From contig NZ_JAFBFW010000012.1 in assembly GCF_016909495.1 (NCBI RefSeq), forward strand, positions 23,458 through 87,457: a DNA stretch of 64,000 bases, written 5' to 3'. Below are positions 1 to 7,919 of the stretch, piece after piece (positions within the stretch are counted from its first letter, which is position 1; every line of letters starts with the position of its first letter). A program made the translations under genes and the position numbers. The notes below the pieces were generated by a model. It saw nothing but the letters and a program-made list of their open reading frames with translations. It had not been told where the DNA came from and ran no database searches. The stretch is from Pantoea coffeiphila. Lineage in GTDB: Bacteria > Pseudomonadota > Gammaproteobacteria > Enterobacterales > Enterobacteriaceae.

Positions 1-71
1 GCTGACTCATCCCTGATCCCACTCATCAGTGAAGACCGGCGGTTTTTCCTGTCTAACCGCTCAATTGGCTC

Positions 72-77
72 TATAAT
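72..77 (+). promoter_or_regulatory. Candidate -10 box for the yehS-like gene
   Basis: A perfect TATAAT lies 37 bases before the chosen ATG at 114. I see no convincing -35 hexamer 17 bases upstream, so this is a candidate promoter based on the -10 element alone. Confidence 0.5.
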
Positions 78-113
78 GCGCTCACTGCAATAGTTTCAAT
101 GAAGAGAGTGTTT

Positions 114-584
114 ATGACGAATAATGATGTCCTGCGCAGCGTGCGTTACATGCTGGATTTAAGCGATGCGAAAGTAGTGAGCATTCTGGCGCTGGCAGAG
201 AGCGAAGTGGCTGAAGCCGAAGTGCACAGCTTCCTGAAAAAAGAAGATGAGCCAGGCTATCGCCTCTGCCCGGATGTCGTTATGGGCTATTTCCTTAACG
301 GTCTGATTTTCGAGCGCCGTGGAAAAAGCGAAGATGCGCCGGTGCCTTCGATTGAACGCAAGATGACGAACAACATCATCATGAAAAAGCTTCGCGTCGC
401 TTTCGATTTAAAAACCACCGATATTATTGATTTGCTGAAAAGCGCCGATTTTGCGGTGGGGCAATCAGAAATTGGTGCAATCTTCCGCAAGCCGGGGCAT
501 AAAAACTATCGCGAGTGCGGCGATCAAATCCTTCGCAACTTCCTCAAAGGTCTGGCAATGAAGATTCGCCCGGCTAAAAAATAA
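114..584 (+). CDS. yehS: YehS-type DUF1456 protein
   Basis: A 156-residue protein closely matching E. coli YehS in length and sequence. It consists of two copies of the DUF1456 unit, roughly residues 1-70 and 80-155. Each begins with an N-(D/N)-x-L/I-x-(S/K)-(V/L)-R pattern, and they contain CPDVVMGYFLNGLIFERRGK and the related ECGDQILRNFLKGLAMK. The biochemical function of the family is unknown to me. I chose ATG 114 rather than 99 because AAGAGAG sits about 7 bases before it and the E. coli protein starts at the equivalent point. In E. coli the gene is not beside glpT or yigL, so this end of the window is rearranged. Confidence 0.85.
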   Translation: MTNNDVLRSVRYMLDLSDAKVVSILALAESEVAEAEVHSFLKKEDEPGYRLCPDVVMGYFLNGLIFERRGKSEDAPVPSIERKMTNNIIMKKLRVAFDLKTTDIIDLLKSADFAVGQSEIGAIFRKPGHKNYRECGDQILRNFLKGLAMKIRPAKK

Positions 585-607
585 ATATTCATCTCTATTT
601 CAAATAA

Positions 608-636
608 TTAACGCCTTAACCGGGCGTTAGTTTATA
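608..636 (+). terminator. Hairpin after yehS
   Basis: TAACGCC (609-615) pairs with GGCGTTA (623-629) over a 7-base loop, followed by a weak T-rich run. It probably ends yehS transcription before the small peptide gene. Confidence 0.5.
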
Positions 637-720
637 AAAATCTTTAAATTACGATACCTGCTCTCTTACTCGAAACTCTAGTATCTCTTGAGTTCTTCAA
701 TCAAAAAGGGAGTTTATATC

Positions 721-909
721 ATGCAGGTATTGTCAGAAATAGAGTTAGATCAGGTTAGCGGTGGCCGGGCAAATATGAATATCACCACCGTTATTAACAA
801 TGATAAACCCATCAACGTTATTAATATTGGTGGTGATGGTTTAGTTATCAATTTTGATGATAGCGGTATGACCATTGTGAATGGTGAATTTACCAGCAAC
901 TATCGTTAA
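721..909 (+). CDS. Small peptide with double-glycine leader (bacteriocin/microcin-like)
   Basis: A 62-residue peptide beginning MQVLSEIELDQVSGG. This matches the double-glycine leader of class II bacteriocins and microcins (L-S-x-x-E-L-x-x-V-S-G-G), which is removed by ABC exporters carrying a C39 peptidase domain. Cleavage after Gly15 would release a 47-residue peptide rich in N, I, V, G and D, without cysteine, containing alternating strand-like segments (INVINIGGDGLVINF). ATG 721 is preceded by AAAGGGAG about 9 bases upstream; the upstream TTG at 688 would spoil the leader. No exporter, accessory protein or immunity gene is visible nearby, so activity is unproven. It could instead be a secreted signal or a non-toxic relative. 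Confidence 0.6.
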   Translation: MQVLSEIELDQVSGGRANMNITTVINNDKPINVINIGGDGLVINFDDSGMTIVNGEFTSNYR

Positions 910-1119
910 CTAACAAATTCAGGGAGTTACGCTTAGTTTATTAAAGATTTAAACAACGGCAGGTGTACTCCCTTTCTACGCCAGTATCACAGCTCATCTT
1001 ATCGCCTCCTTAAATCCCGCTTTTTTCCATGGATATAACATTCCTTAGATAAAAAATTTTTCCAATTAGAACGTAAACATCCAAAATGCAGACTCCAGAG
1101 CGTTAAACGGCCCCATTAG

Positions 1120-1135
1120 TGTGACTTCAATCACA
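1120..1135 (+). promoter_or_regulatory. CRP site upstream of glpT
   Basis: TGTGACTTCAATCACA is a perfect TGTGA-N6-TCACA CRP palindrome about 215 bases before the glpT start. CRP-cAMP activation of glpT is established in E. coli; use of this site here is inferred. Confidence 0.75.
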
Positions 1136-1140
1136 AATTA

Positions 1141-1158
1141 TAGTTCGCATACGAAAAT
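1141..1158 (+). promoter_or_regulatory. GlpR-like operator 1
   Basis: TAGTTCGCATACGAAAAT resembles the GlpR operator core (TTCG-N4-CGAA within an imperfect palindrome) and lies directly after the CRP site. GlpR represses glpT in E. coli. This is assigned by pattern only. Confidence 0.55.
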
Positions 1159-1258
1159 ATCACCTCATTTAATGGTGCAGATATAGCCATTTCGTCATAA
1201 AAATGTAACATTCGCGCACTTATTCACAGCTGTTACCTTCGAATATCGCCATGCTGCT

Positions 1259-1273
1259 TTCGAAATAGAACAT
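1259..1273 (+). promoter_or_regulatory. GlpR-like operator 2
   Basis: TTCGAAATAGAACAT is a second match to the GlpR half-sites, downstream of the first one. Several GlpR sites per promoter are usual in the E. coli glp regulon. Confidence 0.4.
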
Positions 1274-1350
1274 TTACCGTTACCAGGAAAGCTGTTTGTA
1301 TTTCATCTCAGCCGGGCGGGGATATCGTTACCTGAGCCATGGGGGCCGTA

Positions 1351-2697
1351 ATGTTAAGTATTTTTAAACCCGCAGCACATCAGCCACGCGTTGATGCCAG
1401 CCGCGTCGATCCGCTATATCGCAAACTGCGCTGGCAGATCTTTCTGGGGATCTTCTTCGGCTACGCCGCCTATTATCTGGTGCGTAAAAACTTCGCGCTG
1501 GCGATGCCTTATCTCGTTGAGCAGGGCTTCTCACGCGGAGATTTAGGATTTGCACTGTCAGGCATCTCTATCGCCTACGGTTTTTCAAAGTTCATCATGG
1601 GCTCCGTTTCAGACCGCTCAAACCCTCGAGTATTCTTGCCTGCCGGACTGATTCTTGCCGCAGCGGTAATGCTGTTTATGGGTTTCGTACCCTGGGCAAC
1701 ATCCAGCATCATGGTGATGTTCGTTCTGCTGTTCCTGTGCGGCTGGTTCCAGGGTATGGGATGGCCACCGTGTGGTCGTACCATGGTTCACTGGTGGTCA
1801 CAGAAAGAGCGCGGTGGCATCGTTTCCGTATGGAACTGCGCGCATAACGTTGGTGGCGGTATCCCTCCGCTGCTGTTCTTGTTAGGTATGGCCTGGTTTA
1901 ACGACTGGAAAGCCGCACTGTATATGCCTGCTTTTGGTGCCATTCTGATCGCGATTATCGCCTTTGCGCTGATGCGCGATACGCCACAGTCCTGCGGCCT
2001 GCCTCCGATCGAAGAGTATAAAAACGACTATCCACCGGACTATGATGAAAAACATGAAACAGAGCTGACTGCGAAACAGATTTTCACCCAGTACATTCTG
2101 CCTAACAAACTGCTGTGGTACATCGCACTGGCGAACGTGTTTGTTTATCTGCTGCGCTACGGTGTGCTCGACTGGTCACCAACCTATCTGAAAGAGGTTA
2201 AGCACTTCACGCTGGATAAATCTTCGTGGGCTTATTTCTTCTATGAATATGCAGGTATTCCGGGCACGCTGCTGTGTGGCTGGATGTCAGATAAGGTGTT
2301 CAAGGGCAACCGTGGAGCTACCGGCGTCTTCTTTATGACTCTCGTGACCATTGCGACCATAGTTTACTGGATGAACCCGGCGGGTAATCCTGGCGTCGAT
2401 ATGGCCTGTATGATGGTGATTGGCTTCCTGATTTATGGCCCCGTCATGCTGATCGGTCTGCACGCTTTGGAACTGGCGCCGAAAAAAGCTGCGGGTACTG
2501 CCGCTGGATTTACCGGCCTGTTTGGTTATCTCGGTGGCTCTGTTGCCGCCAGCGCGATCGTTGGTTACACCGTTGACTACTTTGGTTGGGACGGTGGCTT
2601 TATGGTTATGATTGGCGGATGTATTCTGGCCGTAATTCTTCTTGCCATGACCATGATGAGCGAAAAGAAACATAAGCAGCAAATGAATGCGAAATAA
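1351..2697 (+). CDS. glpT: Glycerol-3-phosphate:phosphate antiporter
   Basis: A 448-residue inner-membrane protein of the major facilitator superfamily, very close to E. coli GlpT throughout. It exchanges cytoplasmic phosphate for external sn-glycerol-3-phosphate. The two substrate-binding arginines are visible: Arg45 in [10 protein letters not shown] and the one in [10 protein letters not shown], near residue 269. The MGSVSDR loop motif of the family is also present. I chose ATG 1351 (MLSIFKP, as in E. coli) over ATG 1339, because GGGGG lies 5 bases before it and the upstream ATG lacks a spaced Shine-Dalgarno sequence. The usual partner glpQ is not downstream; a terminator follows instead. 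Confidence 0.95.
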   Translation: MLSIFKPAAHQPRVDASRVDPLYRKLRWQIFLGIFFGYAAYYLVRKNFALAMPYLVEQGFSRGDLGFALSGISIAYGFSKFIMGSVSDRSNPRVFLPAGLILAAAVMLFMGFVPWATSSIMVMFVLLFLCGWFQGMGWPPCGRTMVHWWSQKERGGIVSVWNCAHNVGGGIPPLLFLLGMAWFNDWKAALYMPAFGAILIAIIAFALMRDTPQSCGLPPIEEYKNDYPPDYDEKHETELTAKQIFTQYILPNKLLWYIALANVFVYLLRYGVLDWSPTYLKEVKHFTLDKSSWAYFFYEYAGIPGTLLCGWMSDKVFKGNRGATGVFFMTLVTIATIVYWMNPAGNPGVDMACMMVIGFLIYGPVMLIGLHALELAPKKAAGTAAGFTGLFGYLGGSVAASAIVGYTVDYFGWDGGFMVMIGGCILAVILLAMTMMSEKKHKQQMNAK

Positions 2698-2704
2698 TTA
2701 AATT

Positions 2705-2746
2705 ATGAGTAGCGGGATAGCTTTTATAAAACCGCTACTCATTTCC
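2705..2746 (+). terminator. glpT terminator
   Basis: ATGAGTAGCGG (2705-2715) pairs perfectly with CCGCTACTCAT (2732-2742) and is followed by a short T-rich tail. It lies between the convergent glpT and fidL-like genes. Confidence 0.7.
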
Positions 2747-2749
2747 TCA

Positions 2750-3196
2750 TCACTCCGACGTACACACCAGTAATGCATGCTTATTAGAAGAAAGAAGATA
2801 TCTTTGGCGATCTAACTTTCTTATTTTTATCATGATTTTTTCATCCTTGAGCTGCGGTAGAAATTTATTTATCACCGTATCTTTTTTCCGCAAATGTAAA
2901 TCATAATATCGTCCTTCTTTTTCATAATCGAAATCAAGAATGTCATTGACGGTTTGATCTTTCCCCTTGCATCTCAACTTCCCTGATAGCAACAAATATC
3001 CTTCTCCATTACCATTTATTGCCATAAAAAGGTCAAGCCGGTTGCGGCTACCACACTGATTAATAATAGGTTCCATACCCAACTGTGCCCTACAGCTAAA
3101 GTCTTGCCTCTTATTCGTGTTGCCAAACCAGAGAATACACAGCGAGAGTACCACTGCCACCGCCCAGCCTGGATAACGCTGCCTGATCAAAGACAT
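2750..3196 (-). CDS. FidL-like single-pass inner-membrane protein
   Basis: A 148-residue protein with a short basic N-terminus, one transmembrane segment (about residues 10-28, WAVAVVLSLCILWFG) and a periplasmic remainder with three cysteines. Size, topology and position right after a ToxR/CadC-type regulator match FidL, the MarT partner of Salmonella SPI-3, and the general ToxR/ToxS arrangement. By analogy it may stabilise or modulate the neighbouring membrane regulator. I chose ATG 3196 over the longer frame from 3256 because GAGAGA lies about 10 bases before it and it leaves a 13-base gap after the upstream gene. Sequence similarity to FidL is judged from memory, so the name stays tentative. 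Confidence 0.6.
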   Translation of the reverse strand: MSLIRQRYPGWAVAVVLSLCILWFGNTNKRQDFSCRAQLGMEPIINQCGSRNRLDLFMAINGNGEGYLLLSGKLRCKGKDQTVNDILDFDYEKEGRYYDLHLRKKDTVINKFLPQLKDEKIMIKIRKLDRQRYLLSSNKHALLVCTSE

Positions 3197-3209
3197 TAAT
3201 CTATTTCTC

Positions 3210-3992
3210 TCATTTGAGTAGGCCGTAATTAACGCATTCTCCTCCACGACTATCATCGCAGTACGCTAAAATTTCTTTACCTGTCGAGCTTTCATTTACA
3301 CTAACCTCCCGCCCGGACCAATAAAAAATATCTGCTTTACGGCCACAGTTTATTTTGTATTTAACAACATAGTTTTTGACTACTGAAAAATCATCCGCTG
3401 TTTTTCTTTTAACTCCGGAGTTCTCCAACAAATACACATTACAATTATTTATTTTAAAAGAACAATCACCTCGCACTAAAAAATGAAAAAACAGCAAAGG
3501 GGAGCTTAATAAAACAAGTAACAACACGGTTAAAAGACTCACATTTCCCTTTCTGATAAATAAGAAAATAAAATTTATTTTTTTATTTAAGCTGTCATCA
3601 TTGATTAAGCCATTCGCTAACTTCTTATTTCCCTCTAGAAAAATCTCACCTTCATCATTATCATCTGACATAATCTCGACGTCCGCACTAAGCATGAAGC
3701 CATGCCGGGGAATAGTAATGATCACGTCAGAGAACCCAAGATTAGACAAAGCCCTCCTCAATATTGACATGTAGTTATTTAAATTATTACCAGAGGATGA
3801 CAGACCCTTTTTAGTCCAAAGATCATTCAGAATATGTTCTCTGCTTAATGGATTGTTATTATTCTCCACCATCAGGCAGAGCAATTCATTAGCAATCCGG
3901 CTAAGCGTTAACATATCTACACTACCGTCAATCAAATACAAAGTTCCATCATAGGAATTGTACTTTAAAGCCCCGTTTATTAAGTAATTCAC
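3210..3992 (-). CDS. ToxR/CadC/MarT-type membrane-bound winged-helix regulator
   Basis: A 260-residue protein with an N-terminal OmpR-type winged helix (about 1-105). The recognition-helix and wing pattern is NNLNNYMSILRRALSNLGF followed by VIITIPRHGFML. A low-complexity linker follows, then one transmembrane helix (about 150-173, LLTVLLLVLLSSPLLFFHF) and a periplasmic domain of about 85 residues with five cysteines. This is the layout of CadC, ToxR and MarT, which bind promoters from the membrane in response to external signals. The start is GTG 3992. Its FidL-like partner follows after 13 bases. The gene is AT-rich compared with glpT and yigL, suggesting horizontal transfer; its targets are unknown. 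Confidence 0.75.
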   Translation of the reverse strand: MNYLINGALKYNSYDGTLYLIDGSVDMLTLSRIANELLCLMVENNNNPLSREHILNDLWTKKGLSSSGNNLNNYMSILRRALSNLGFSDVIITIPRHGFMLSADVEIMSDDNDEGEIFLEGNKKLANGLINDDSLNKKINFIFLFIRKGNVSLLTVLLLVLLSSPLLFFHFLVRGDCSFKINNCNVYLLENSGVKRKTADDFSVVKNYVVKYKINCGRKADIFYWSGREVSVNESSTGKEILAYCDDSRGGECVNYGLLK

Positions 3993-4335
3993 AACGCTAC
4001 CTAATCATCCAGAATAATTGCCATCCTGAAAACCACAAGATAGCAACCTATTCACCATCTTAAACTTTAAGAAAAAACACATTTTAATCATAAACGCGCC
4101 ATTGGTTTCTTTTAAAAGATATCAACACAAACTCAACAAACAACAGAATATTAAACTAATAAATTAATTAATAACAAAATAAAAATCTATAAAAACACAA
4201 AAAGGCAATATATATTGTTATTAAGCTTTCCGGAATAATAAAATAACTCTAACGAAATGATGCATTAAAAAATAAAAAACCCTAAAGAAAACTTTAGGTG
4301 CCATTCCCGACTTGTAAAAAAGAGAAATTTAAAAA
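3993..4335. other. AT-rich divergent control region
   Basis: This region separates the membrane regulator (minus) from the small winged-helix gene (plus). It is very AT-rich, with runs such as TAATAAATTAATTAATAAC, and is a plausible target for H-NS-type silencing and for the two regulators themselves. I see no gene in it. It contains the hairpin at 4266-4298. Confidence 0.5.
4266..4298 (-). terminator. Minus-strand hairpin with U tract
   Basis: CCTAAAG (4281-4287) and CTTTAGG (4292-4298) form a 7-bp stem with an AAAA loop. The A-rich run on its left becomes a U tract in a minus-strand transcript. No minus gene ends here, so it may insulate the divergent regulators. Confidence 0.45.
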
Positions 4336-4731
4336 ATGAACAGCATAGAACCAAAATCAGTAAAGTATGAAAATGAAAAACTCCTGTTAAAGGATAAGTA
4401 TTTAATGATTAAAGATAGCAATATTATGGCTAAGGTTAGTAAAAACCAAAGAATCCTCATTCTGTGTTTGATGAATGAAATTATCGAAAAAGAAAAAATC
4501 ATTCAAAATGTTTGGGGAAGAAACACATCCATGTCAAAAGAGAAGAATTATAATCAACTGGTTTTCCAAACCAGAGCTCTCCTGGCTAAACAAGGATTTC
4601 CCAACGATCTGATTATGACAATCCACAGATACGGATTGTGCTTTAACAAATTCTTTTTGAATTCAAACAAAACACCGAATGCTAATAGCATAGAAGGTAA
4701 ATACATAACAACTTCAGACATGCAGTTTTAA
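4336..4731 (+). CDS. Small winged-helix (CadC-type) DNA-binding protein without membrane anchor
   Basis: A 131-residue protein that appears to be only an OmpR/CadC-type winged helix. The core carries the family pattern NQLVFQTRALLAKQGF followed by LIMTIHRYGLCF, which parallels the neighbouring membrane regulator. There is no transmembrane segment and no receiver domain; the last 25 residues look unstructured. AGAGAAA lies about 11 bases before the ATG. It is divergent from the marT-like gene and of similarly low GC content, so the two were probably acquired together. It may be a soluble co-regulator or antagonist. The specific function is unknown. Confidence 0.6.
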   Translation: MNSIEPKSVKYENEKLLLKDKYLMIKDSNIMAKVSKNQRILILCLMNEIIEKEKIIQNVWGRNTSMSKEKNYNQLVFQTRALLAKQGFPNDLIMTIHRYGLCFNKFFLNSNKTPNANSIEGKYITTSDMQF

Positions 4732-5191
4732 CAGGTAATTTAAAGTTACATCAGTATAAATATAGATAATTAATCGGGTCACCATAATAATTTCATAAAC
4801 AAAGCATGATGAATACAGCTTAGTGGCCCAAAATCAAACCATCCATAATGATTTGATTCAGTAATTATTACAGCAAGGATCGTCGTTGAAAAGATTAAAA
4901 AACATCACCACTAAAATTCACATAAAAAAACCATGCTATAAAAGCACAAATAACAAATATAACACTATAATCTAAAAAAAAGATGGAAACAGAATTATAT
5001 CCCTCAAAATTCAATGCGCTATGAAGATTGTTTGTAGCGAGAGTATTTCACACTCGACTCATAATGAAATGACAAAAAACCCAACTTACCAATTAAAAAC
5101 ACACTGACACATTTAAACGAAATTAAATTAACCAAAAAAAATCCGACATCTTAAATTAACTATTTTTGGTGAAAAATATTTATTTTAGACA
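4732..5191. other. AT-rich intergenic region, no gene seen
   Basis: About 460 bases of strongly AT-rich DNA between the small regulator and the yigL terminator. No open frame with a ribosome-binding site, no tRNA and no clear repeat was found. The base composition is like that of the preceding island, so the horizontally acquired segment probably extends to about 5190. Confidence 0.5.
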
Positions 5192-5224
5192 TAAAAAAAC
5201 CAGGAGAATATGTATTATCCTGGC
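5192..5224 (-). terminator. yigL terminator
   Basis: CCAGGA (5200-5205) and TCCTGG (5218-5223) form the outer stem, with AAT/ATT pairing inside. The ATAAAAAAA run on the left gives a U tract on the minus strand, just past the yigL stop. Confidence 0.75.
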
Positions 5225-5275
5225 TATGGGTTCGCAACGCTGATCGAGCGGGTAAAAAATTATAACTCAGAGTGA

Positions 5276-6076
5276 CTACACACCAAACAAGGTACGCAGC
5301 GTTTTCGATACGGCCTGTTCGGCATTAGAACCAATGACTTCCAGCTCCGGCAACAAATCCTTCAGGCGCTGATGCGCATTCTCCATGATGTATCCTTTAC
5401 CCGCCATGCTCAGCATCTCTTTATCATTCATCCCATCACCAAACGCGATGCACTCTTTCAGAGAAGAACCGAGAGACTGCGATACGGCATCCAGCGCATG
5501 GCCCTTAGAAACGCCACCGGCCATCACCTCAAGACAGGTTGGCAGCGAAAAACTGACGTTAACCCGATCGCCCCATCGTGCGATCAGCGCCAGTTCCAAC
5601 GGAACTAATAGCTCAGGATCATTACAGGTGAAAAAGACTTTGCTGATACCGTCTGTCGGCAGTTCGCCGGGATGGTAAATCTGATAGTTGAAATCAGATT
5701 CTTTGAAAAAATCCATTTCATCGGGACGATGGCGATTCAAAAACCACTCTTCATCGCGATAAATGTTGGTATAGATGTCAGGATTGTTGTGCTGCATTGC
5801 AAACAATTCGCGCGCAATGTCTTCATCGAGATTATGGCTGAAAACCAGTTCACCGGCAGTATTATGCACGCGTGCGCCATTAGAGGTGATCATAAAGGCG
5901 TCGATGCCCAGGCTGTCACGCATCTGCGCGACATCAATGTAGTGTCGGCCGGTAGCAAAAATAAAGTGGACCCCTTTGCGAACCAGCAGCTGCAGAGTTT
6001 CGCGAGCAAAAGGGGAAAGCGTATGATCGGGAGATAACAGCGTGCCATCCAGATCTGAAGCAACAATACGGTACAT
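5276..6076 (-). CDS. yigL: HAD-family sugar/pyridoxal phosphate phosphatase YigL
   Basis: A 266-residue protein of the Cof-type (IIB) haloacid dehalogenase family, matching E. coli YigL along its length. YigL dephosphorylates pyridoxal phosphate and sugar phosphates such as glucose-6-phosphate. The nucleophile motif is SDLDGT (Asp8, Asp10). Motif II is in FATGRH, the conserved lysine in GVSKGHAL and the acidic motif in IAFGDGMNDKEML. I chose ATG 6076 because it gives the family start MYRIVASDLDGT and AGAGG lies 5 to 6 bases upstream. pldB follows the same order as in E. coli. Confidence 0.93.
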   Translation of the reverse strand: MYRIVASDLDGTLLSPDHTLSPFARETLQLLVRKGVHFIFATGRHYIDVAQMRDSLGIDAFMITSNGARVHNTAGELVFSHNLDEDIARELFAMQHNNPDIYTNIYRDEEWFLNRHRPDEMDFFKESDFNYQIYHPGELPTDGISKVFFTCNDPELLVPLELALIARWGDRVNVSFSLPTCLEVMAGGVSKGHALDAVSQSLGSSLKECIAFGDGMNDKEMLSMAGKGYIMENAHQRLKDLLPELEVIGSNAEQAVSKTLRTLFGV

Positions 6077-6145
6077 AAAACCTCTGGTTAATATCATTTG
6101 GCGGGCAGGGCCCATCAGGTAACATAAACTTTGCGCAGCGGGTAA

Positions 6146-7168
6146 TCAGGGATGGCGAGCGAAAAACGCCATAATCGTTTCCAGCGCCTCAGCCCGCATA
6201 CTGTCTTTCTCAAACAGTATTTCATGGCGGGCACCCGCGATAATTCTGGGAGCTCCCCCTTCACAGGGCTGTCCGGCGGCAACCATTGCCTGGCAAAAAA
6301 GATTTTGTGCTCTGTTATCCACGACCCTGTCTTCTTCTGCCTGTAGCAGCAGCAGCGGTGTTGAGATGCGGGATGCCTGCTGCAGGATCATCTTACCTGC
6401 CATCACGCCCTCCCTCACCCAATGATAGGTTGGTCCGCCGACACGAAGCCCGGGATCGTCAGCATAAAAACGCAGATTGCGCCGATAACGCTCGCGGCTG
6501 TGGGTCAGATGATTGAGGCCAAACGGTCGCGGACGCCATTTTCCTGTACCAATAGCGTAACCTTCGCTGACTGCCGGGCGTTTTTCCGTCCAGTCCAGAA
6601 TTCGATGGGCCATCCACTGCGGCATCGGCAGCGTGATGCCAAACATTGGCGCGGTTAATGCAGCGGCATCAAATGCCGCAGGCTGACGCGCCAGCATCAA
6701 CGTAAGAATCGCCCCTCCCATCGAATGCGCGAGAGCATAGCGATGACGATAATGACGAGCGACGATCTCTTTTAAATAAAGCGTTTCCAGATCGTCGACA
6801 TAATCCTCAAAGGCCGCCACGTGGCCACGATGCGAATCCTGCAACAAACGCCCCGATCGTCCCTGCCCACGATGATCGACAACGATCACATCATAGCCGC
6901 AGTGAAACAGATCGTAAGCCAGCTCAGGATATTTGACATAACTTTCGATTCGACCGGGACAGAGCAAAATAACCTTGTCATGTTGCGAAGAGATGAAGCG
7001 GGCATAGCGGATGGGCACGTTGCCAACACCGGCGAATTCATCTTCTTCGCGCTGCTGCCAAAAGCTCAGCAAAGGGCCCGTTGCAAAGGCCGCAAAAGAC
7101 TGTTCACGGGTCAACCAGCCTGGTTTACCAGGCTCAATCAGACTCTTTCCAGAAAGATGTTTTACCAT
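6146..7168 (-). CDS. pldB: Lysophospholipase L2
   Basis: A 340-residue alpha/beta hydrolase equal in length to E. coli PldB. It hydrolyses lysophospholipids at the inner membrane. The nucleophile elbow is [16 protein letters not shown] precedes it, the likely catalytic Asp lies in EEDRVVDNR and the catalytic His in [11 protein letters not shown]. It is upstream of yigL and probably cotranscribed. The ATG start has only a weak Shine-Dalgarno sequence. The 83 bases to the divergent rhtB start hold both promoters. Confidence 0.93.
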   Translation of the reverse strand: MVKHLSGKSLIEPGKPGWLTREQSFAAFATGPLLSFWQQREEDEFAGVGNVPIRYARFISSQHDKVILLCPGRIESYVKYPELAYDLFHCGYDVIVVDHRGQGRSGRLLQDSHRGHVAAFEDYVDDLETLYLKEIVARHYRHRYALAHSMGGAILTLMLARQPAAFDAAALTAPMFGITLPMPQWMAHRILDWTEKRPAVSEGYAIGTGKWRPRPFGLNHLTHSRERYRRNLRFYADDPGLRVGGPTYHWVREGVMAGKMILQQASRISTPLLLLQAEEDRVVDNRAQNLFCQAMVAAGQPCEGGAPRIIAGARHEILFEKDSMRAEALETIMAFFARHP

Positions 7169-7251
7169 TCAGCAGGCCATTGTTACCCATAGCACAACGT
7201 TCAACATTCACGTATTGTGTCACAATTAAGCGTTTTTCGGGAGCTTTACCC

Positions 7252-7875
7252 ATGACCATCGAATGGTGGCTGACTTACCTTCTGACAACCTGCATTCTGA
7301 GCCTTTCGCCAGGTTCTGGTGCCATTAATACTATGAGTACCGGTATCAGCCATGGCTATCGCGGGGCCGCTGCCTCCATTACCGGGCTACAGGTCGGGCT
7401 GTCATTGCATATTATCCTGGTTGGGATCGGCCTGGGCGCGCTGTTTTCACAATCTCTGCTGGCATTTGAGATCTTGAAATGGGCTGGCGCTGCCTATCTG
7501 GTCTGGCTGGGAATTCAACAGTGGCGTTCTGCCGGAGCCATCGATCTGAACGCCGTGGCGAAGGCGATGCCGCGACGTAAACTGTTCCAGCGGGCGGTTT
7601 TAGTTAACCTGACCAACCCGAAAAGCATCGTGTTCCTTGCGGCGCTGTTCCCCCAGTTTATCATCCCGCATCAGCCGCAGGCGATGCAGTACCTTGTGCT
7701 GGGCGTAACCACGGTGGTGGTCGACATTATTGTGATGATTGGCTATGCCACGCTGGCTACGCGTATTGCCGTCTGGATAAAAGGCCCGCAGCAAATGAAG
7801 CTGTTAAATCGAATTTTCGGTGGGTTATTTATGGCGGTGGGTGCACTGCTGGCGTCGGCGCGGCGTATCGCCTGA
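7252..7875 (+). CDS. rhtB: Homoserine/homoserine lactone efflux protein RhtB
   Basis: A 207-residue LysE-family exporter, nearly identical in layout to E. coli RhtB ([10 protein letters not shown] near the N-terminus, [20 protein letters not shown] in the centre). It is predicted to have about six membrane helices and to export homoserine and related amino acids. I chose ATG 7252, with CGGGAG upstream and the family start MTIEWW, instead of the longer open frame reaching back into pldB. In E. coli rhtC lies between recQ and rhtB; here recQ and rhtB converge directly and rhtC is absent. Confidence 0.93.
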   Translation: MTIEWWLTYLLTTCILSLSPGSGAINTMSTGISHGYRGAAASITGLQVGLSLHIILVGIGLGALFSQSLLAFEILKWAGAAYLVWLGIQQWRSAGAIDLNAVAKAMPRRKLFQRAVLVNLTNPKSIVFLAALFPQFIIPHQPQAMQYLVLGVTTVVVDIIVMIGYATLATRIAVWIKGPQQMKLLNRIFGGLFMAVGALLASARRIA

Positions 7876-7883
7876 TTAAACGT

Positions 7884-7909
7884 AAAAGGGCCGGTCACCC
7901 GGCCCGCTT
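7884..7909. terminator. Bidirectional hairpin between rhtB and recQ
   Basis: GGGCCGG (7888-7894) pairs perfectly with CCGGCCC (7899-7905) over TCAC. AAAA on the left and a T-containing flank on the right suit termination of the convergent genes. Confidence 0.7.
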
Positions 7910-7919
7910 AACGCGATGG

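Larger units (their letters stand above)
910..1350. other. Intergenic region: end of peptide gene and glpT control region
   Basis: There is no further gene here. AGGGAGT near 931-937 and ACTCCCT near 968-974 could form a long-loop hairpin after the peptide gene. The right half is AT-rich and holds the CRP and GlpR-like sites listed separately, plus a long glpT leader. Confidence 0.5.
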
